NCBI RefSeq assembly: GCF_000725625.1
Contig: NZ_JOHS01000023.1
Coordinates: 89,152-153,151 of the forward strand
Direction: 5' to 3'
DNA length: 64,000 nucleotides
From: Streptomyces sp. NRRL F-6676
GTDB taxonomy: Bacteria; Actinomycetota; Actinomycetes; Streptomycetales; Streptomycetaceae
Part shown: one piece after another, positions 19,509-29,307 of the stretch
Layout: the number at the start of each line of letters is the position of its first letter
How positions within the stretch are numbered: position 1 is the first letter of the stretch
Translations under genes and position numbers: made by a program
Notes under the pieces: model-generated
Told to the model about the DNA's origin: nothing
The model's database searches: none
Seen by the model: the letters and a program-made list of their open reading frames with translations, nothing else

Positions 19509-20530
19509 ACGGCGACCTCCTCACGGGTGGGGACGCCGTCCTGCGCGGCGGCACTGGCCTTGTGGCCGGTGAGCGACAGGAACACCTCGTCCAGGCTGGG
19601 CAGTTCGGTGGTGATGGAGGACAGCGTGATGCCGCGCGCGGTGAGCGCGCCGACGACCGCGGTCAGCTGCTCGTCGCTGAGGATCGGCACCAGGACGCTG
19701 CCGGTCTCGGCGTCGACGGTGGCGCTCCCGGCGCCGGTGAGCCCGAACTCGTCGAGCGCGGTGGCCGTCGGGCGCAGCTCCAGCGGGTCCGCCGGGCGGA
19801 TCCGCAGCGTACGGCCGCCGACGCGTGCCTTCAGCTCGTCGATCCGGCCGCCCGCCACGACCTTGCCGCGGTCCACGACCGTCAGCTCGGAGGCCAGGTA
19901 CTCGGCCTCCTCCATGTACTGGGTGGTGAGCAGCACGGTGGCGCCCTCGGTGACCATCCGGCGCACCTCGGTCCACACCTCGTTGCGGGTGCGCGGGTCC
20001 AGACCGGTGGTCGGCTCGTCGAGGAACAGCACCGCCGGGCGGCCGATCATGGAGGCGGCCAGGTCGAGCCGGCGCCGCATACCGCCGGAGTAGGTGCCCG
20101 CCGGGCGCCGGGCGGCCTCGGTGAGCGAGAACCGCTCCAGCAGACCGTCGGCGCGGGCCCGGGCCTCCTTGCGGGGCAGATCGAGCAGCCGGCCGATCAG
20201 ATAGAGGTTCTCGAAGCCGGACAGCTTCTCGTCCACGGAGGCGTACTGGCCGGTCAGCCCGATCACGCGGCGGGTCTGCCGGGGCTGGCGCAGCACGTCG
20301 TACCCGGCGACGGTGGCGCGGCCGGCGTCCGGCACGATCAGGGTGGACAGGCAGCGGACCAGGGTCGTCTTGCCGGCCCCGTTGGGGCCGAGCACACCGA
20401 GGACGGTGCCCTCGCGCACGTCGAGGTCGACGCCGTCGAGCGCCTTCGTCCGGCCGTAGTGCTTCACCAGCCCCCGCACGGTGACGGCCGCGTCCCGGGC
20501 GGCGTCGGGGTTCTTGTCGATTCGCGTCAT
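19505..20530 (-). CDS. ABC exporter ATPase (DrrA-like, daunorubicin-resistance family)
   Basis: 341 residues. Walker A GPNGAGKTT, Q-loop GLTGQYASV, signature YSGGMRRRLDLA, Walker B VLFLDEPTTGLDP, and a C-terminal DrrA extension of about 100 residues ending in SLDEVFLSLTG. ATG 20530; a second in-frame start upstream gives a non-conserved extension. The 170-bp upstream region holds a striking array of short repeats, a likely operator zone. Confidence 0.93.
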   Translation of the reverse strand: MTRIDKNPDAARDAAVTVRGLVKHYGRTKALDGVDLDVREGTVLGVLGPNGAGKTTLVRCLSTLIVPDAGRATVAGYDVLRQPRQTRRVIGLTGQYASVDEKLSGFENLYLIGRLLDLPRKEARARADGLLERFSLTEAARRPAGTYSGGMRRRLDLAASMIGRPAVLFLDEPTTGLDPRTRNEVWTEVRRMVTEGATVLLTTQYMEEAEYLASELTVVDRGKVVAGGRIDELKARVGGRTLRIRPADPLELRPTATALDEFGLTGAGSATVDAETGSVLVPILSDEQLTAVVGALTARGITLSSITTELPSLDEVFLSLTGHKASAAAQDGVPTREEVAV

Positions 20531-20552
20531 GCCGATGACGGTGCCAGCCCCC

Positions 20553-20692
20553 ACCGACAGACCGCCTACAGATCACCGACAGGAGAACCGACGGGAGAAC
20601 CGACAGGGCACCGACACGGCGCCGATCCGACGTCGGTCCGGCGCCGGTACGACGTCGGTACGACACCGATCCGACGCCGGTCCGGCGGAGCC
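20553..20692. repeat. Degenerate short-repeat array upstream of the DrrAB-like exporter
   Basis: The hexamer ACCGAC occurs at 20553, 20575, 20587, 20599 and 20610, spaced 22, 12, 12 and 11 bp, so the last four lie about one helical turn apart. The array continues into CCGATCCGACGTCGGTCCGG with a perfect 10-bp palindrome CCGACGTCGG at 20627-20636, then related CGGTACGACGTCGGTACG and CCGATCCGACGCCGGTCCGG blocks. It lies between the panB terminator and the exporter start, so binding of a multimeric regulator is plausible. Confidence 0.65.
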
Positions 20693-20702
20693 GCGCACGG
20701 GC

Positions 20703-20735
20703 ACGGCCCCGCGTCCCTTCCGGGCGCGGGGCCGT
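20703..20735 (-). terminator. Hairpin terminator downstream of panB
   Basis: Inverted repeat ACGGCCCCGCG / CGCGGGGCCGT with an inner CCC/GGG pairing, 11 bp of perfect outer stem, 11 bp past the panB stop on the minus strand. It separates panB from the exporter operon. Confidence 0.75.
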
Positions 20736-20745
20736 ACACCCGCAC

Positions 20746-21633
20746 TCAGTGAACCGAGTGCTCCTCCGTCGGGAACGTGCCGCCCACGACCTCCTCCGCG
20801 AAGGACTTCGCCGCCTCGCCCATGGTGCGGCGTAGTTCGGCGTACTGCTTGACGAACTTGGGGACCCGGCCGGAGGTCAGGCCCATCATGTCCGTCCAGA
20901 CCAGGACCTGGGCGTCGGTCTCGGGGCCGGCGCCGATACCGACGGTCGGGATGTGCAGCACCCGGGTCACCTCGGCCGCGAGCTGTGCCGGGACCAGTTC
21001 GAGGACGACCGCGAACGCGCCCGCGTCCTGCACCGCCTTCGCGTCCCGGAGCAGCTGCGCCGCGGCCTCCTCGCCGCGGCCCTGCACGCGGTAGCCCATC
21101 GCGTTGACGGACTGCGGGGTCAGGCCGATGTGCGCCATGACCGGGATGCCGGACTCCACCAGCAGTTCGATCTGGCGGTGCGAGCGTTCGCCGCCCTCCA
21201 GCTTCACCGCGCCGGCCCCGGCCTCCTTCACCAGCCGGGTCGCCGAGCGCAGCGCCTGCACCGGGCCCTCCTGGTACGAGCCGAACGGCAGGTCGGCCAC
21301 GATCAGCGCACGCCGGGTGCCGCGCACGACGGCGGCGGAGAGCATGGTCATCTCGTCGAGGGTGACGGGGACGGTGGTGTCGTACCCCAGGTGGCAGTTG
21401 CCCGCCGAGTCGCCGACGAGCATCACCGGGATGCCGGCCTCGTCGAACACGGACGCGGTCATCGCGTCGTACGCGGTGAGCATCGGCCACTTCTCGCCGC
21501 GCTCCTTGGCGGCGGTGATGTCGCGGACGGTGATCCGCCGGGTGCCTTTGCCCCCGTACAGCGCCCTGCTGTCGCCGGACGGCTTCAGCGCGCCCGGCGC
21601 GGACTGCTCCTGGGCAGCCGAGAACTGCGTCAT
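20746..21633 (-). CDS. panB: 3-methyl-2-oxobutanoate hydroxymethyltransferase (ketopantoate synthesis)
   Basis: First committed step of pantothenate and CoA synthesis: ketoisovalerate plus methylene-THF to ketopantoate. The 295-residue TIM barrel contains [26 protein letters not shown] with the catalytic Glu, and [22 protein letters not shown] 21633 has AAGGAG at optimal distance; an upstream in-frame ATG (21654) is less likely. Monocistronic, ended by a hairpin. Confidence 0.96.
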   Translation of the reverse strand: MTQFSAAQEQSAPGALKPSGDSRALYGGKGTRRITVRDITAAKERGEKWPMLTAYDAMTASVFDEAGIPVMLVGDSAGNCHLGYDTTVPVTLDEMTMLSAAVVRGTRRALIVADLPFGSYQEGPVQALRSATRLVKEAGAGAVKLEGGERSHRQIELLVESGIPVMAHIGLTPQSVNAMGYRVQGRGEEAAAQLLRDAKAVQDAGAFAVVLELVPAQLAAEVTRVLHIPTVGIGAGPETDAQVLVWTDMMGLTSGRVPKFVKQYAELRRTMGEAAKSFAEEVVGGTFPTEEHSVH

Positions 21634-21827
21634 CGCAACGGCTCCTTCTGTCATCTCGAGGCGCCCTGACGGCGTCCCCGGACCGTTTTCCATGGTGGCA
21701 CCTCGGGGTGCGGCTCACCAGAGTGGGGCGGGCGATCCTCGTCTCACGCGACGCGGCCCGGGCCGCTCGGAGCACGCGCCCGTACGCGGGGCCGCCCCGT
21801 CCGGCTCCGTAACGCCTCCGTAAAGAG

Positions 21828-21856
21828 TTCCGATACGAGACGGTGCCGTATCGAAA
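21828..21856. promoter_or_regulatory. Palindromic operator in front of the MFS pump
   Basis: Arms TTCCGATAC (21828-21836) and GTATCGAAA (21848-21856) pair at 8 of 9 positions across 11 nt and end 19 bp before the MFS start codon. A TetR-family gene follows the pump, so this is a probable site for that repressor. Confidence 0.6.
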
Positions 21857-21875
21857 TTCGTCCTACGCTCGTTCC

Positions 21876-23468
21876 ATGACAACTCCCGCTGCCCCGGCCG
21901 AACGCCGGGTGCCGGAGGCGGTGCACCGGCGACGGTGGGCCATCCTCGGCGCCCTCATGCTGAGCCTGTTGATCGTGGTGCTCGACAACTCGATCCTCAA
22001 CGTGGCCATCAAGACCATCTCCACCCCGGCCCCCACCGGCCTCGGCGCCACCCAGAGCGAGCTGGAGTGGGCGATCAACGCCTACACCCTCGTCTTCGCC
22101 GGGCTGCTCTTCACCGCCGGACTGCTCGGCGACCGGCTGGGCCGCAAGAAGACGCTGCTGGCCGGTCTCGCCGTCTTCGGCATCGGCTCCGCGCTCGCCG
22201 CCGAGTCCGGCTCACCCGTCCAGCTCATCGTCTTCCGGGCGATCATGGGCCTGGGTGCCGCGTTCGTCATGCCGGCCACCCTCGCCATCCTCATGAACGT
22301 CTTCGAGCGCGACGAGCAGCCCAAGGCCATCGGCATCTGGGCCGGCGGCGTCGGCCTCGCCATCGCGATAGGCCCGATCACCGGCGGCCTCCTGCTTGAC
22401 CACTTCTGGTGGGGCTCGGTCTTCCTGGTCAACGTGCCCATCGTCGTCCTGGCGCTCGGCCTGATGATCTGGCTGGTCCCGGACTCCCGCGACCCGCGCC
22501 CCGGCCGCGTCGACCCGCTCGGCGTCGTCCTGTCCGTCATCGGCCTGGTCCTGCTCGTCTACGGCATCATCAAGGGCGGCCAGCTGGCCGACTTCACCGA
22601 CCCCAAGGTGCTGGCCAGCAGCCTCGGCGGGCTCGCCGTGCTGGTCCTCTTCGTCCTCCACGAGAAGCGCAGCGACCACCCGTCCATCGACATCACCTAC
22701 TTCAAGAACAAGGTCTTCTCCGCCGCCATCGTCGCGATCACCCTGGTCTTCTTCGCGCTGATGGGCGTGACCTTCTTCTCCGTCTTCTACACCCAGAGCG
22801 TGCGGGGCTTCTCGCCGCTGGAGACCGGTCTGCTGATGCTGCCGCTGGCCGCCGCACAGATGATCTTCGCCCCGCGGGCCCGGCTCCTCGTCGACCGGTT
22901 CGGCAACAGGGCGACGACCACCGTCGGACTGCTGCTGCTCGCCGCGATGCTCGCCGCGTTCGCCGCGCTCGACGCCGACACCCCCATCTGGATCCTCGAG
23001 GTGATCTTCTTCCTCATGGGCACCGGCATGGCGCACATCATGACCCCGACCAGCGTGGTCATCATGCAGGCCCTGCCGCGCGAGAAGGCCGGCTCCGCCT
23101 CCGCGCTCAGCAACACCTTCCGCCAGGTCGGCGGCGCGCTCGGCATCGCCGTCCTCGGCTCGGTGCTCTCCACGGCCTACCGCAACGGCATCGAGGGCAG
23201 CCTGACCCGCGTCCCGGCCGGCCTGCGGCACACCGCAGGCGAGTCCATCGAGGCCACCCTGGGCGTGGCGCACAAGCTCGGCCCGCGCGGCGACGCCCTG
23301 GTCGGCCCCGCCAACGACGCCTTCCTGCACGCCATGCACGTCACCGCCCTGTGGGGTGCGGGCGTCGCGGTGCTCGGCGCGGTCGTGGCGGGCGTCTTCC
23401 TGCCCGGGAAGGCACCCAAGGAACCCGAGGGCGAGACGGAACCGGAGCTCGTCACCAGCCGGGACTGA
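21876..23468 (+). CDS. MFS multidrug transporter, DHA2 (14-TM) family
   Basis: 530 residues with about 14 hydrophobic helices. MFS motif A is [13 protein letters not shown]; the antiporter region is [13 protein letters not shown]; motif D1-like [10 protein letters not shown] appears in helix 1. This is the layout of EmrB/QacA-type drug:proton antiporters. The gene sits behind a palindromic operator and is followed by a TetR regulator on the same strand 84 bp on, so drug-inducible expression is likely. Confidence 0.92.
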   Translation: MTTPAAPAERRVPEAVHRRRWAILGALMLSLLIVVLDNSILNVAIKTISTPAPTGLGATQSELEWAINAYTLVFAGLLFTAGLLGDRLGRKKTLLAGLAVFGIGSALAAESGSPVQLIVFRAIMGLGAAFVMPATLAILMNVFERDEQPKAIGIWAGGVGLAIAIGPITGGLLLDHFWWGSVFLVNVPIVVLALGLMIWLVPDSRDPRPGRVDPLGVVLSVIGLVLLVYGIIKGGQLADFTDPKVLASSLGGLAVLVLFVLHEKRSDHPSIDITYFKNKVFSAAIVAITLVFFALMGVTFFSVFYTQSVRGFSPLETGLLMLPLAAAQMIFAPRARLLVDRFGNRATTTVGLLLLAAMLAAFAALDADTPIWILEVIFFLMGTGMAHIMTPTSVVIMQALPREKAGSASALSNTFRQVGGALGIAVLGSVLSTAYRNGIEGSLTRVPAGLRHTAGESIEATLGVAHKLGPRGDALVGPANDAFLHAMHVTALWGAGVAVLGAVVAGVFLPGKAPKEPEGETEPELVTSRD

Positions 23469-23552
23469 CCGGCCCCGAGCGCGGGGGGCGGCGCGGATAC
23501 ACACGGGGGCAGTGGGGGATCCTGGCAGCACAGGAGACGAACGGAGCACCAC

Positions 23553-24188
23553 GTGACCCTTGCCGACAGCACCGCCGGACAGCGGGGCACGCCCGCGCGC
23601 GGGCGGCCCCGCAGCGAGGCGCTGGAGCACGCCATCATCGAGGGGGTCCTCACCCTCCTGGAGGACGGCGTGCCGCTCGCCGAGCTCTCCATGGAGCGGA
23701 TCGCCCGCACGGCCGGCGTCGGCAAGGCCACGATCTACCGGCGCTGGAGCGGCAAGGAGGAACTCTTCGTCGACGTCGTGCGCGCCGCCGAGCCCGCCGA
23801 GCCCGTCCTGCCCGGCACCTCGCTCCGCGACGACCTGGTGGTCATGCTGGAGTGGATGCGCCGGCGCGGGCTGGCCGGCCGGTCCTCGGCGGTGCTGCGC
23901 AACGTCCACGCGCAGATGAAGTCCAGCCCCCGGATCTGGACGGCCTACGAGACGTCCGTCGTCAGACCCCGCCGCAACGCCCTCGTCGAGGTGCTGCGGC
24001 AGGCGCAACTGCGCGGCGAGATCCGCGCCGACGTCGACGTGCGGCTCGCCTACGACCTCCTCACCGGTCCCATGCTCCTGCGGTCCGTCCTGCGGCCGGA
24101 CGGCGACCTCCCCGAGGACCTCGCCGAGCGCATCGTCGACACGGTCATGGAAGGACTGTGCCCGCCCGCCGGAGAACCGCCCCGCTGA
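23553..24188 (+). CDS. TetR-family repressor, likely of the adjacent MFS pump
   Basis: 211 residues. The N-terminal helix-turn-helix SMERIARTAGVGKATIYRRW is typical of TetR proteins, after a basic GRPRSEALEHAI helix; the C-terminal domain (about 80-200) would bind the inducer. GTG start at 23553. Placement directly after the pump and the palindrome before the pump suggest autoregulated control of both. Confidence 0.9.
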   Translation: MTLADSTAGQRGTPARGRPRSEALEHAIIEGVLTLLEDGVPLAELSMERIARTAGVGKATIYRRWSGKEELFVDVVRAAEPAEPVLPGTSLRDDLVVMLEWMRRRGLAGRSSAVLRNVHAQMKSSPRIWTAYETSVVRPRRNALVEVLRQAQLRGEIRADVDVRLAYDLLTGPMLLRSVLRPDGDLPEDLAERIVDTVMEGLCPPAGEPPR

Positions 24189-24500
24189 CGGCCCGTCCGG
24201 GGCCGGCCGGCGGCCCGGCCGGTGCGTGGCGGGTGGCCCGGCCGACGGTCCCGTCCGGCCTTCCGGTTGTCCGGTGGCCGAGCCTCCCACATGCCGTCAG
24301 AAGGCAGTTCCCGACTGGGCCGTGTGCGCATTTCGTCACAAGAATCGCCCGTTCCGCTTCCGTTCGGAACGCGGGACGCCGACTTCGTCGTCCTTGTGCG
24401 GGTACGGCCGCCCCGGCGACTGCCGTACGGAAGCGATCATCCCCTAGGGTTTTCCTCCACGGGGACGACGACGTGCACGGGCAAGGTGTGAGGCGACGGT
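24189..24500. other. 312-bp intergenic region with one hairpin
   Basis: No gene is supported here. A 7-bp inverted repeat CGTTCCG / CGGAACG (24350-24356 and 24365-24371) with an 8-nt loop is the only clear structure; the last ~80 bp must hold the promoter of the membrane phosphatase-fold gene. I see no convincing -10/-35 pair. Confidence 0.5.
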
Positions 24501-25544
24501 ATGGCGCAGGCGCAAATGACGGAGACCGGCAACGACGACGGGAACGGGGACGGCCGTCGGGGAGCCCGGTTCCGGCGGCTGTGGCACCGCCTGCGCACCG
24601 ACCGCGGCATCTGGCGCCGGGGCATCGTCCTCGCCGTCCTCGCGGTGCTCCTCGGACTGCTGATGGCCCTGCACGAGAGCGTGCCCAACCGGATCGGCAA
24701 CTTCGGCAGCCTCCTGGAGACCTTCCTGCCCTGGCTGGGCGTCCTCGTGCCGGTGCTGCTGGTACTCGCGCTGGTGCGCCGTTCGGCGACCGCGCTGATC
24801 GCCCTGCTGGTGCCCGTCCTGGTCTGGACGGACCTCTTCGGCGGACTGCTCTCCGACAAGACCGCCGAGGGCGGCGGCGACCTGACCGTCGCCACGCACA
24901 ACGTCAACGCGAACAACGCCGACCCCTCCGGCACCGCCCGCTCGATCGCCGCCGCGGGCGCCGACGTGCTCGCGTTGCAGGAACTCAAGGCCTCCGCGGT
25001 GCCCACGTACGAGAACCTGCTGGCGCCGACGTACAAGTACCACGCGGTGGTCGGCACGGTCGGGCTGTGGAGCAAGTACCCGATGAGCGGCGTCAAGGCG
25101 GTCGACATCAAGCTCGGCTGGAAGCGCGCGATGCGGGCGACGATCGCCACGCCCGAGGGGCGGCTCGCCGTCTACGTCGCCCACCTGCCCTCCGTACGGG
25201 TGAAGCTGCGGGCCGGGTTCACCGCCCGCGAGCGCGACCGCAGCGCGGACGCGCTGGGCGACGCCATCGCGCACGAGAAGCAGTCCCGGATCGTCCTGCT
25301 CGCCGACGCCAACGGCACGATGAACGACCGCGCGCTCACCGCGGTCACCTCGCAGCTGCGCTCCACGCAGGGTGCGGTGGGCAGCGGCTTCGGCTTCAGC
25401 TGGCCGGCGTCGTTCCCGATGGCCCGGATCGACCAGATCATGGTCAAGGGCGTGAAGCCGGTGTCGTCGTGGTCGCTGCCGGCAACCGGCAGCGACCACC
25501 TCCCCATCGCGGCGAGCCTTGAGCTCGCCGGGGACGGGGAGTAG
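24501..25544 (+). CDS. Membrane-anchored endonuclease/exonuclease/phosphatase-family protein
   Basis: 347 residues: a cytoplasmic basic N terminus, three hydrophobic helices (about residues 40-115), then an extracytoplasmic EEP domain. EEP landmarks are THNVNANN, LALQELK with the metal-binding Glu, LLADANGTMND, and the terminal SDHLPI with the catalytic Asp-His. Family members hydrolyse phosphodiester or phosphomonoester bonds in nucleic acids, lipids or sugars; the target is unknown. It is convergent with nadE. Confidence 0.88.
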   Translation: MAQAQMTETGNDDGNGDGRRGARFRRLWHRLRTDRGIWRRGIVLAVLAVLLGLLMALHESVPNRIGNFGSLLETFLPWLGVLVPVLLVLALVRRSATALIALLVPVLVWTDLFGGLLSDKTAEGGGDLTVATHNVNANNADPSGTARSIAAAGADVLALQELKASAVPTYENLLAPTYKYHAVVGTVGLWSKYPMSGVKAVDIKLGWKRAMRATIATPEGRLAVYVAHLPSVRVKLRAGFTARERDRSADALGDAIAHEKQSRIVLLADANGTMNDRALTAVTSQLRSTQGAVGSGFGFSWPASFPMARIDQIMVKGVKPVSSWSLPATGSDHLPIAASLELAGDGE

Positions 25545-25552
25545 GGCGCGAC

Positions 25553-27313
25553 CTAACCTCGTTCGCGCCACGCGTTGGTGATGGGCAGGCGCCGGTCCTT
25601 GCCGAAGCCCTTCGCGGAGATCTTCGTGCCCGGCGGGTACTGGCGTCGCTTGTACTCCGCCGTGTCCACCATCCGCAGCGTTTTGACGACCAGTTCCCGC
25701 TCGAACCCGGCCGCGACGATCTCGTCGGCCCCCTGGTCGCGATCCACGTACCGGTCGAGGATCGCGTCCAGGACGGGGTAGTCCGGCAGCGAGTCCGTGT
25801 CGACCTGCCCCGGCCGCAGCTCCGCGCTCGGCGGCTTGGAGAGGGAGTTCTCCGGGATCGGCGGCGTCTCGCCCCGCTCCTGTGCCGCCCGGTTCCGCCA
25901 CCGGGCCAGCGTGAAGACCGACGTCTTGTACACGTCCTTGATCGGCCCGTACGCGCCCACCGAGTCCCCGTACAGCGTCGAGTACCCCACCGCCAGCTCG
26001 GACTTGTTGCCCGGGGCCAGCACGATGTGGCCCTCCTGGTTGGAGATCGCCATGAGCAGTGTGCCGCGCAGCCGTGACTGGAGGTTCTCCTCGGCGAGCC
26101 CGGTCAGCTCCGTGGCCGACATATACGCGTCGAACATCGGCGCGATCGACACCGTACGGAAGTTGAGCCCCGTACGCCGGGCCAGCTCCGCCGCGTCGTC
26201 GCGGGAGTGCTCGGACGAGTACTTCGACGGCATGGAGACGCCGTACACGTTCTCCGGGCCCACCGCGTCGCACGCGAGCGCGGCCACCAGCGCGGAGTCG
26301 ATGCCGCCGGACAGACCGATCAGCACCGAGCGGAAACCGTTCTTCCTCACATACGCGCGCAGGCCGACGACGAGCGCGGAGTAGACCTCCTCGTCGTCCT
26401 CCAGCCGGTCCGCGTAGCCGCCGGTCAGCTCGGGCTCGTAGGCCGGGAGGGGCTCCTCGGAGACGACCAGGCGTTCGATGCGCAGCCCGTCGTCGACGAC
26501 GTCCCCGTCGGCCGGCGCGTCCGCGGAGACGCCGGGCAGGTCGAGGTCGAGCATCACCGCGCACTCCTGGAACTGCGGCGCCCGCGAGACGACCTCCCCC
26601 TCGCGGTCGACGACGATGGTGTCGCCGTCGAAGACCAGCTCGTCCTGCCCGCCCATCATGGCCAGGTAGGCGGTGGTGCAGCCGGCCTCCTGGGCGCGCT
26701 TGCGCACCAGCTCCAGGCGGGTGTCGTCCTTGTCGCGCTCGTACGGGGAGGCGTTGACGGAGAGCAGCAGCCCGGCCCCGGCCGAGCGGGCGGCGGGCAC
26801 CCGGCCGCCGTCCTGCCACAGGTCCTCGCAGATGGCGAGGGCGATGTCGACGCCGTGCAGCCGCAGGACGGGCATGGTGTCGCCGGGCACGAAGTAGCGG
26901 AACTCGTCGAAGACGCCGTAGTTCGGCAGATGGTGCTTGGCGAAGCGGAGCGCGATCCTGCCGCGGTACAGCACGGCGGCGGCGTTGCGGGGGGTACCGG
27001 CCGGCTGGCCGTACTTCGGCTGCGCGGACTCCGAGCGGTCGAGGTAGCCGACGAGGACGGGCAGCTCGCCCAGGCCCTCGTCGGCCAGCCGCGCCGCGAG
27101 CTCGCGCACGGCGGCCCGGCTGGCCTCGACGAAGGAGGACCGCAGGGCGAGGTCCTCCACGGGATACCCGGTGAGCACCATCTCCGGGAACGCCACGAGA
27201 TGCGCTCCCTGCCGGGCACACTCCCGGGCCCGCCGAAGCACGGCCTCCACGTTCCCGGAGAGGTCACCGACGGTCGAGTCGATCTGATTCAGGGCGAGAC
27301 GTAGTTGAGGCAC
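25553..27313 (-). CDS. nadE: Glutamine-dependent NAD+ synthetase
   Basis: Last step of NAD synthesis: deamido-NAD plus glutamine plus ATP to NAD. About 586 residues: an N-terminal nitrilase-type glutaminase with Glu in AFPEMVLTG, Lys in FAKHHLPNY and Cys in AICEDLW, then an ATP-pyrophosphatase domain with SGGIDSALVAA and APGNKSELAVGY. GTG 27313 gives the expected N terminus VPQLRLALNQIDS; a GTG at 27334 would add seven residues. It is convergent with the upstream membrane phosphatase gene. Confidence 0.95.
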   Translation of the reverse strand: MPQLRLALNQIDSTVGDLSGNVEAVLRRARECARQGAHLVAFPEMVLTGYPVEDLALRSSFVEASRAAVRELAARLADEGLGELPVLVGYLDRSESAQPKYGQPAGTPRNAAAVLYRGRIALRFAKHHLPNYGVFDEFRYFVPGDTMPVLRLHGVDIALAICEDLWQDGGRVPAARSAGAGLLLSVNASPYERDKDDTRLELVRKRAQEAGCTTAYLAMMGGQDELVFDGDTIVVDREGEVVSRAPQFQECAVMLDLDLPGVSADAPADGDVVDDGLRIERLVVSEEPLPAYEPELTGGYADRLEDDEEVYSALVVGLRAYVRKNGFRSVLIGLSGGIDSALVAALACDAVGPENVYGVSMPSKYSSEHSRDDAAELARRTGLNFRTVSIAPMFDAYMSATELTGLAEENLQSRLRGTLLMAISNQEGHIVLAPGNKSELAVGYSTLYGDSVGAYGPIKDVYKTSVFTLARWRNRAAQERGETPPIPENSLSKPPSAELRPGQVDTDSLPDYPVLDAILDRYVDRDQGADEIVAAGFERELVVKTLRMVDTAEYKRRQYPPGTKISAKGFGKDRRLPITNAWRERG

Positions 27314-27455
27314 GCCCACCAGTGTAATCGTCACACCGACACGATGGGCTCCGCCGGTCCGCGGGGCGCCTGGTGGCTCGTGGCTCCCGTGGTTCGGCGG
27401 CTGCGGAGGCGTCGTGGCCGATCGCGCAGTTCCCCGCGCCCTGTCAGGGGCGCGG

Positions 27456-27491
27456 CCCCCGGGGACGGGAAGGGCAGGGGCGGCGGGGGCG
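27456..27491. repeat. Copy 1 of a dispersed G-rich intergenic repeat
   Basis: A 36-bp block beginning CCCCCGGGGACGGGAAGGGC is identical to bases 32090-32125. Both copies follow a CCCCGCGCCC / GGGGCGCGG stem-loop and precede the end of a minus-strand gene, so the unit is probably a terminator-like intergenic repeat. Confidence 0.75.
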
Positions 27492-27515
27492 AAGACACCC
27501 CCGCAGGCACCCCCC

Positions 27516-29141
27516 TCAGTACCGCAGCAACGTCATCATCCCCGCCTCCTGGTGGTACGCGTTGTGGCAGTGCAGCATCCACACCCCGGGGTTCGCCGCG
27601 TCGAAGTCCACCGCCACCGTCCTCCCCGGCAGCACGGCGACCGTGTCCTTCCGCGCCCCCGGCCCGTCCTGCGTCCCGGTGAGCGCGAACGCGTGCCCGT
27701 GCAGATGCACCGGATGCCACATCTTCGTCGCGTTCGTCAGCAGCACCCGCACCCGTTCCCCCGCCCGCACCTCGTGCGCCTTCTCCGGGTCGTAGCGCTC
27801 CCCGCCGAACGCCCAGTCGTACTTCTTCATGGTCCCGGTCAGCCGCAACCGCAGCGTCCGGTCCGGCCGCCGGTCGTCCATCGCCACCGCGTCGTCCGCC
27901 AGCAATTCGTCCGCCGACACCAGCCGCCCGTCCAGTTCCTTCGGCCGCACCGACGCCTTCGGCGCCGCCCCGCTCGCCGTGCGCAGCAGCGCCCGCGCCG
28001 CGCCGCCCTTGCCCTCGGCGAGCGCGGTCAGCGGGAAGACGCCGTCTCCTGCGGTGACCAGGACGTCGTACCGCTCGCCCATGCCGAGCAGCAGCGCGTC
28101 CGTGTCGGTGGGCCGCACCGGGTGGCCGTCGGTGTGCGTCACGGTCATCCGGTGGCCGCCGAGCGCGACCCGGAACGCGGTGTCGCCGCTCGCGTTGACC
28201 AGCCGGATCCGGACCCGCTGCCCGGGCCGCGCCGCGAAGACCCGGGGGGCGTTCGCCGTACGCCCATTGACCAGGTAGTACGGGTACTTGACGTCGCCGC
28301 CGACCCCGCCGAGCAGCGCACTCCTCCCACGCTGCGGCCGCCGGCCGGCCCGGTCGGAACCGTGCGGGGCGGAACCGTGCGCGTCGCCCTCCGCGCCGTC
28401 CCCGTCCTTGCCGCTGTCCCCGTCCCCGTCCTTGCCGTCGTCGTCGGCCATGCTCATGCCGCCGCCCCGGCCGCCGAGGAGCTTCTTCAGCTCCGCGTCG
28501 GGGGTGCGGCCGCCCACCCCGTCCAGCCAGTCGTCGAGCACGACGACCCACTCCGTGTCGTAGCCGAGCGGCTCGTGCGGGTCCTCGACGATCAGCGGCC
28601 CGTACAGGCCGCGGTCCGCCTGGACGCCGGCGTGCGAGTGGTACCAGTACGTGCCGGGGGAGTCGAGCGGGAACCGGTAGACGAAGTCGGCGCCCGGCCG
28701 GACCGCGCGCTGGGTGATGCCGGGGACGCCGTCCATCGCGTTGGGCACCCCGAGGCCGTGCCAGTGCAGGGTGGTCGACTGCGGCAGATGGTTGGCGAGC
28801 GTGACGGCGAGGGTCTCGCCCGCGGTGACCCGGATCTGCCGCCCGGGCAGCTCGTCGCCGTAGCTCCACGTTCTGACGGTGCGTCCGCCGAGGTCGGCCG
28901 TGCCGGAGACGGCGGTGAGCCGGACGGTGCGCACGGCACGGGCGCCGGACGCGGCCCCGCCGGACCTCGTGTCGTCGGCCGGCGCGGGAAGCGTGGAGGC
29001 CGCGGCGCCGCCGGGGGCGCCGGCCGGGGCGGAGCAGGACGGGTCGGGCAGCGGGCGGGCGGCGGCGAGGGCACCGGCCCCGGCGACCGCGAGGGCGCTG
29101 GTGCGGAGCAGAGCGCGGCGGGTCTGGACAGAAGTACGCAT
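27516..29141 (-). CDS. Tat-exported multicopper oxidase
   Basis: 541 residues. A twin-arginine signal (TRRALLRTSALAV) precedes three cupredoxin domains. All copper-ligand motifs are present: HWHG, YWYHSHAG, HPVHLHGHAF and HCHNAYH, so type 1 and trinuclear copper sites should be complete. The family oxidises phenols, metals such as Cu(I) or Fe(II), or catechol siderophores while reducing O2 to water. An Asp/Gly/Lys-rich insert (about residues 215-265, with repeated GDGDS/GKDGDG) separates domains 1 and 2 and is unusual. Confidence 0.93.
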   Translation of the reverse strand: MRTSVQTRRALLRTSALAVAGAGALAAARPLPDPSCSAPAGAPGGAAASTLPAPADDTRSGGAASGARAVRTVRLTAVSGTADLGGRTVRTWSYGDELPGRQIRVTAGETLAVTLANHLPQSTTLHWHGLGVPNAMDGVPGITQRAVRPGADFVYRFPLDSPGTYWYHSHAGVQADRGLYGPLIVEDPHEPLGYDTEWVVVLDDWLDGVGGRTPDAELKKLLGGRGGGMSMADDDGKDGDGDSGKDGDGAEGDAHGSAPHGSDRAGRRPQRGRSALLGGVGGDVKYPYYLVNGRTANAPRVFAARPGQRVRIRLVNASGDTAFRVALGGHRMTVTHTDGHPVRPTDTDALLLGMGERYDVLVTAGDGVFPLTALAEGKGGAARALLRTASGAAPKASVRPKELDGRLVSADELLADDAVAMDDRRPDRTLRLRLTGTMKKYDWAFGGERYDPEKAHEVRAGERVRVLLTNATKMWHPVHLHGHAFALTGTQDGPGARKDTVAVLPGRTVAVDFDAANPGVWMLHCHNAYHQEAGMMTLLRY

Positions 29142-29250
29142 GCCCGAATTGCACTACTTGGGATGGTGTGCATGCGTGCACGAAACGCGTGTTGCTCCGG
29201 CCGGGTGAGCGGGCGGCCTCCCGCCCGCCCCCGCCGGCCGGACAGCGCGA

Positions 29251-29296
29251 ACGGCCCCCGTGCACCCCGCCGGTGGGCAGGGGGCACGGGGGCCGT
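29251..29296 (-). terminator. Long perfect hairpin after the sedolisin gene
   Basis: 13-bp perfect stem (ACGGCCCCCGTGC and complement) with a 20-nt loop, 11 bp beyond the protease stop on the minus strand and upstream of the multicopper oxidase gene. A classic Streptomyces terminator. Confidence 0.85.
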
Positions 29297-29307
29297 GCGG
29301 GTGGGAC

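Noticed and set aside
15052..19554. Very long open frame antisense to the AfsR-like gene and across the exporter genes
   Set aside because: Composition is Arg/Gly/Ala/Pro-rich without domains; it is the mirror of third-position GC bias in the real genes.
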